A stretch of DNA of 27,200 nucleotides, taken from positions 35,001 to 62,200 of the forward strand of contig JBBHKE010001199.1 of the NCBI GenBank assembly GCA_037447655.1, in the 5' to 3' direction. The notes under the pieces are model-generated. The model was not told the DNA's origin. It ran no database searches and worked only from the letters and a program-made list of their open reading frames with translations. The position numbers and the translations under genes were made by a program. Positions within the stretch are counted from its first letter, which is position 1, and the number at the start of each line of letters is the position of its first letter. The stretch is from Zygnema cylindricum (Eukaryota; Streptophyta; Zygnematophyceae; Zygnematales; Zygnemataceae). Shown here in pieces: positions 26,973 to 27,200 of the stretch.

Positions 26973-27200
26973 CTGCCCATCGTTATTTAACGTTTATATC
27001 ACTCATTTTTCCCTGAAACATGAATTATTGTTATTAACATTAAAACAACATATACGCTAATTTGGGAGCTTTTAATTAGTGTTAGCCACTTTGTGTAAAA
27101 ATTAGCGTTATGTACGACAATTTCGTCTCCGATTAAACCGCCACGTGACACCCCATTTTGCCGTTAATTGTCGTCCGCATGTCAATTAAATTCAAATAGC
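26973..27200. mobile_element. Partial family A element, cut by window end
   Basis: TA at 26971-26972 is followed by CTGCCCATCGTTATTTAACG, a variant left terminus. Family words AATTAGTGTTAGC and AATTAGCGTTATGTACG follow. The right end is beyond the window. Confidence 0.6.

Overview
The window looks like eukaryotic nuclear DNA from the plant lineage: a land plant or a streptophyte alga. It is AT-rich and almost without genes. I infer the lineage from a retrotransposon whose primer-binding site complements 17 nt of a plant-type initiator tRNA-Met, from plant-like LTR motifs, and from many small TIR elements, T-rich introns and pyrimidine tracts. The species cannot be named. I found no intact cellular protein-coding gene and no complete RNA gene. 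A 10-base N run (24113-24122) marks an assembly gap.

Regions. 1-4560 is a mosaic of small terminal-inverted-repeat elements. Family A has ends starting CACCG..AATCG and is flanked by TA. Family C has ends GTGTTGkGTATC and is also flanked by TA. A third TIR element and a ~116 bp repeat lie among them. 4560-6000 holds a 24 bp perfect palindrome and an 837 bp foldback. 6000-6570 and 12008-12675 are one dispersed repeat split by a 5432 bp LTR retrotransposon at 6571-12002. 13478-14295 holds family B and A elements. 14688-17030 is a family A element disrupted by a 1.8 kb insertion whose two LTR-like arms are inverted around a broken reverse transcriptase fragment. 17040-18340 consists of minisatellites and a TATA motif. 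18787-20540 holds more TIR elements and tandem repeats. 20583-24112 has (AT)n and CT tracts and a second copy of the dispersed repeat. 24262-25952 has foldbacks with arm hairpins. 26030-27200 ends in two more family A elements.

The most interesting unit is the LTR retrotransposon. It is transcribed on the minus strand: the half-tRNA primer site, polypurine tract and LTR motifs all agree. Its 581 bp LTRs differ at three positions that I could find, and it has a TTAAG target duplication, so it is young. It shows no recognisable gag, protease, integrase, RT or RNase H. Its sense strand instead carries three long charged ORFs of unknown function. The opposite strand looks like a gene fragment with up to nine GT-AG introns and, in its last six exons, one frame with a single stop.

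Most of the window is layered transposition. Elements sit inside or end to end with one another, and several insertions can be read against empty or uninterrupted copies in the same window.
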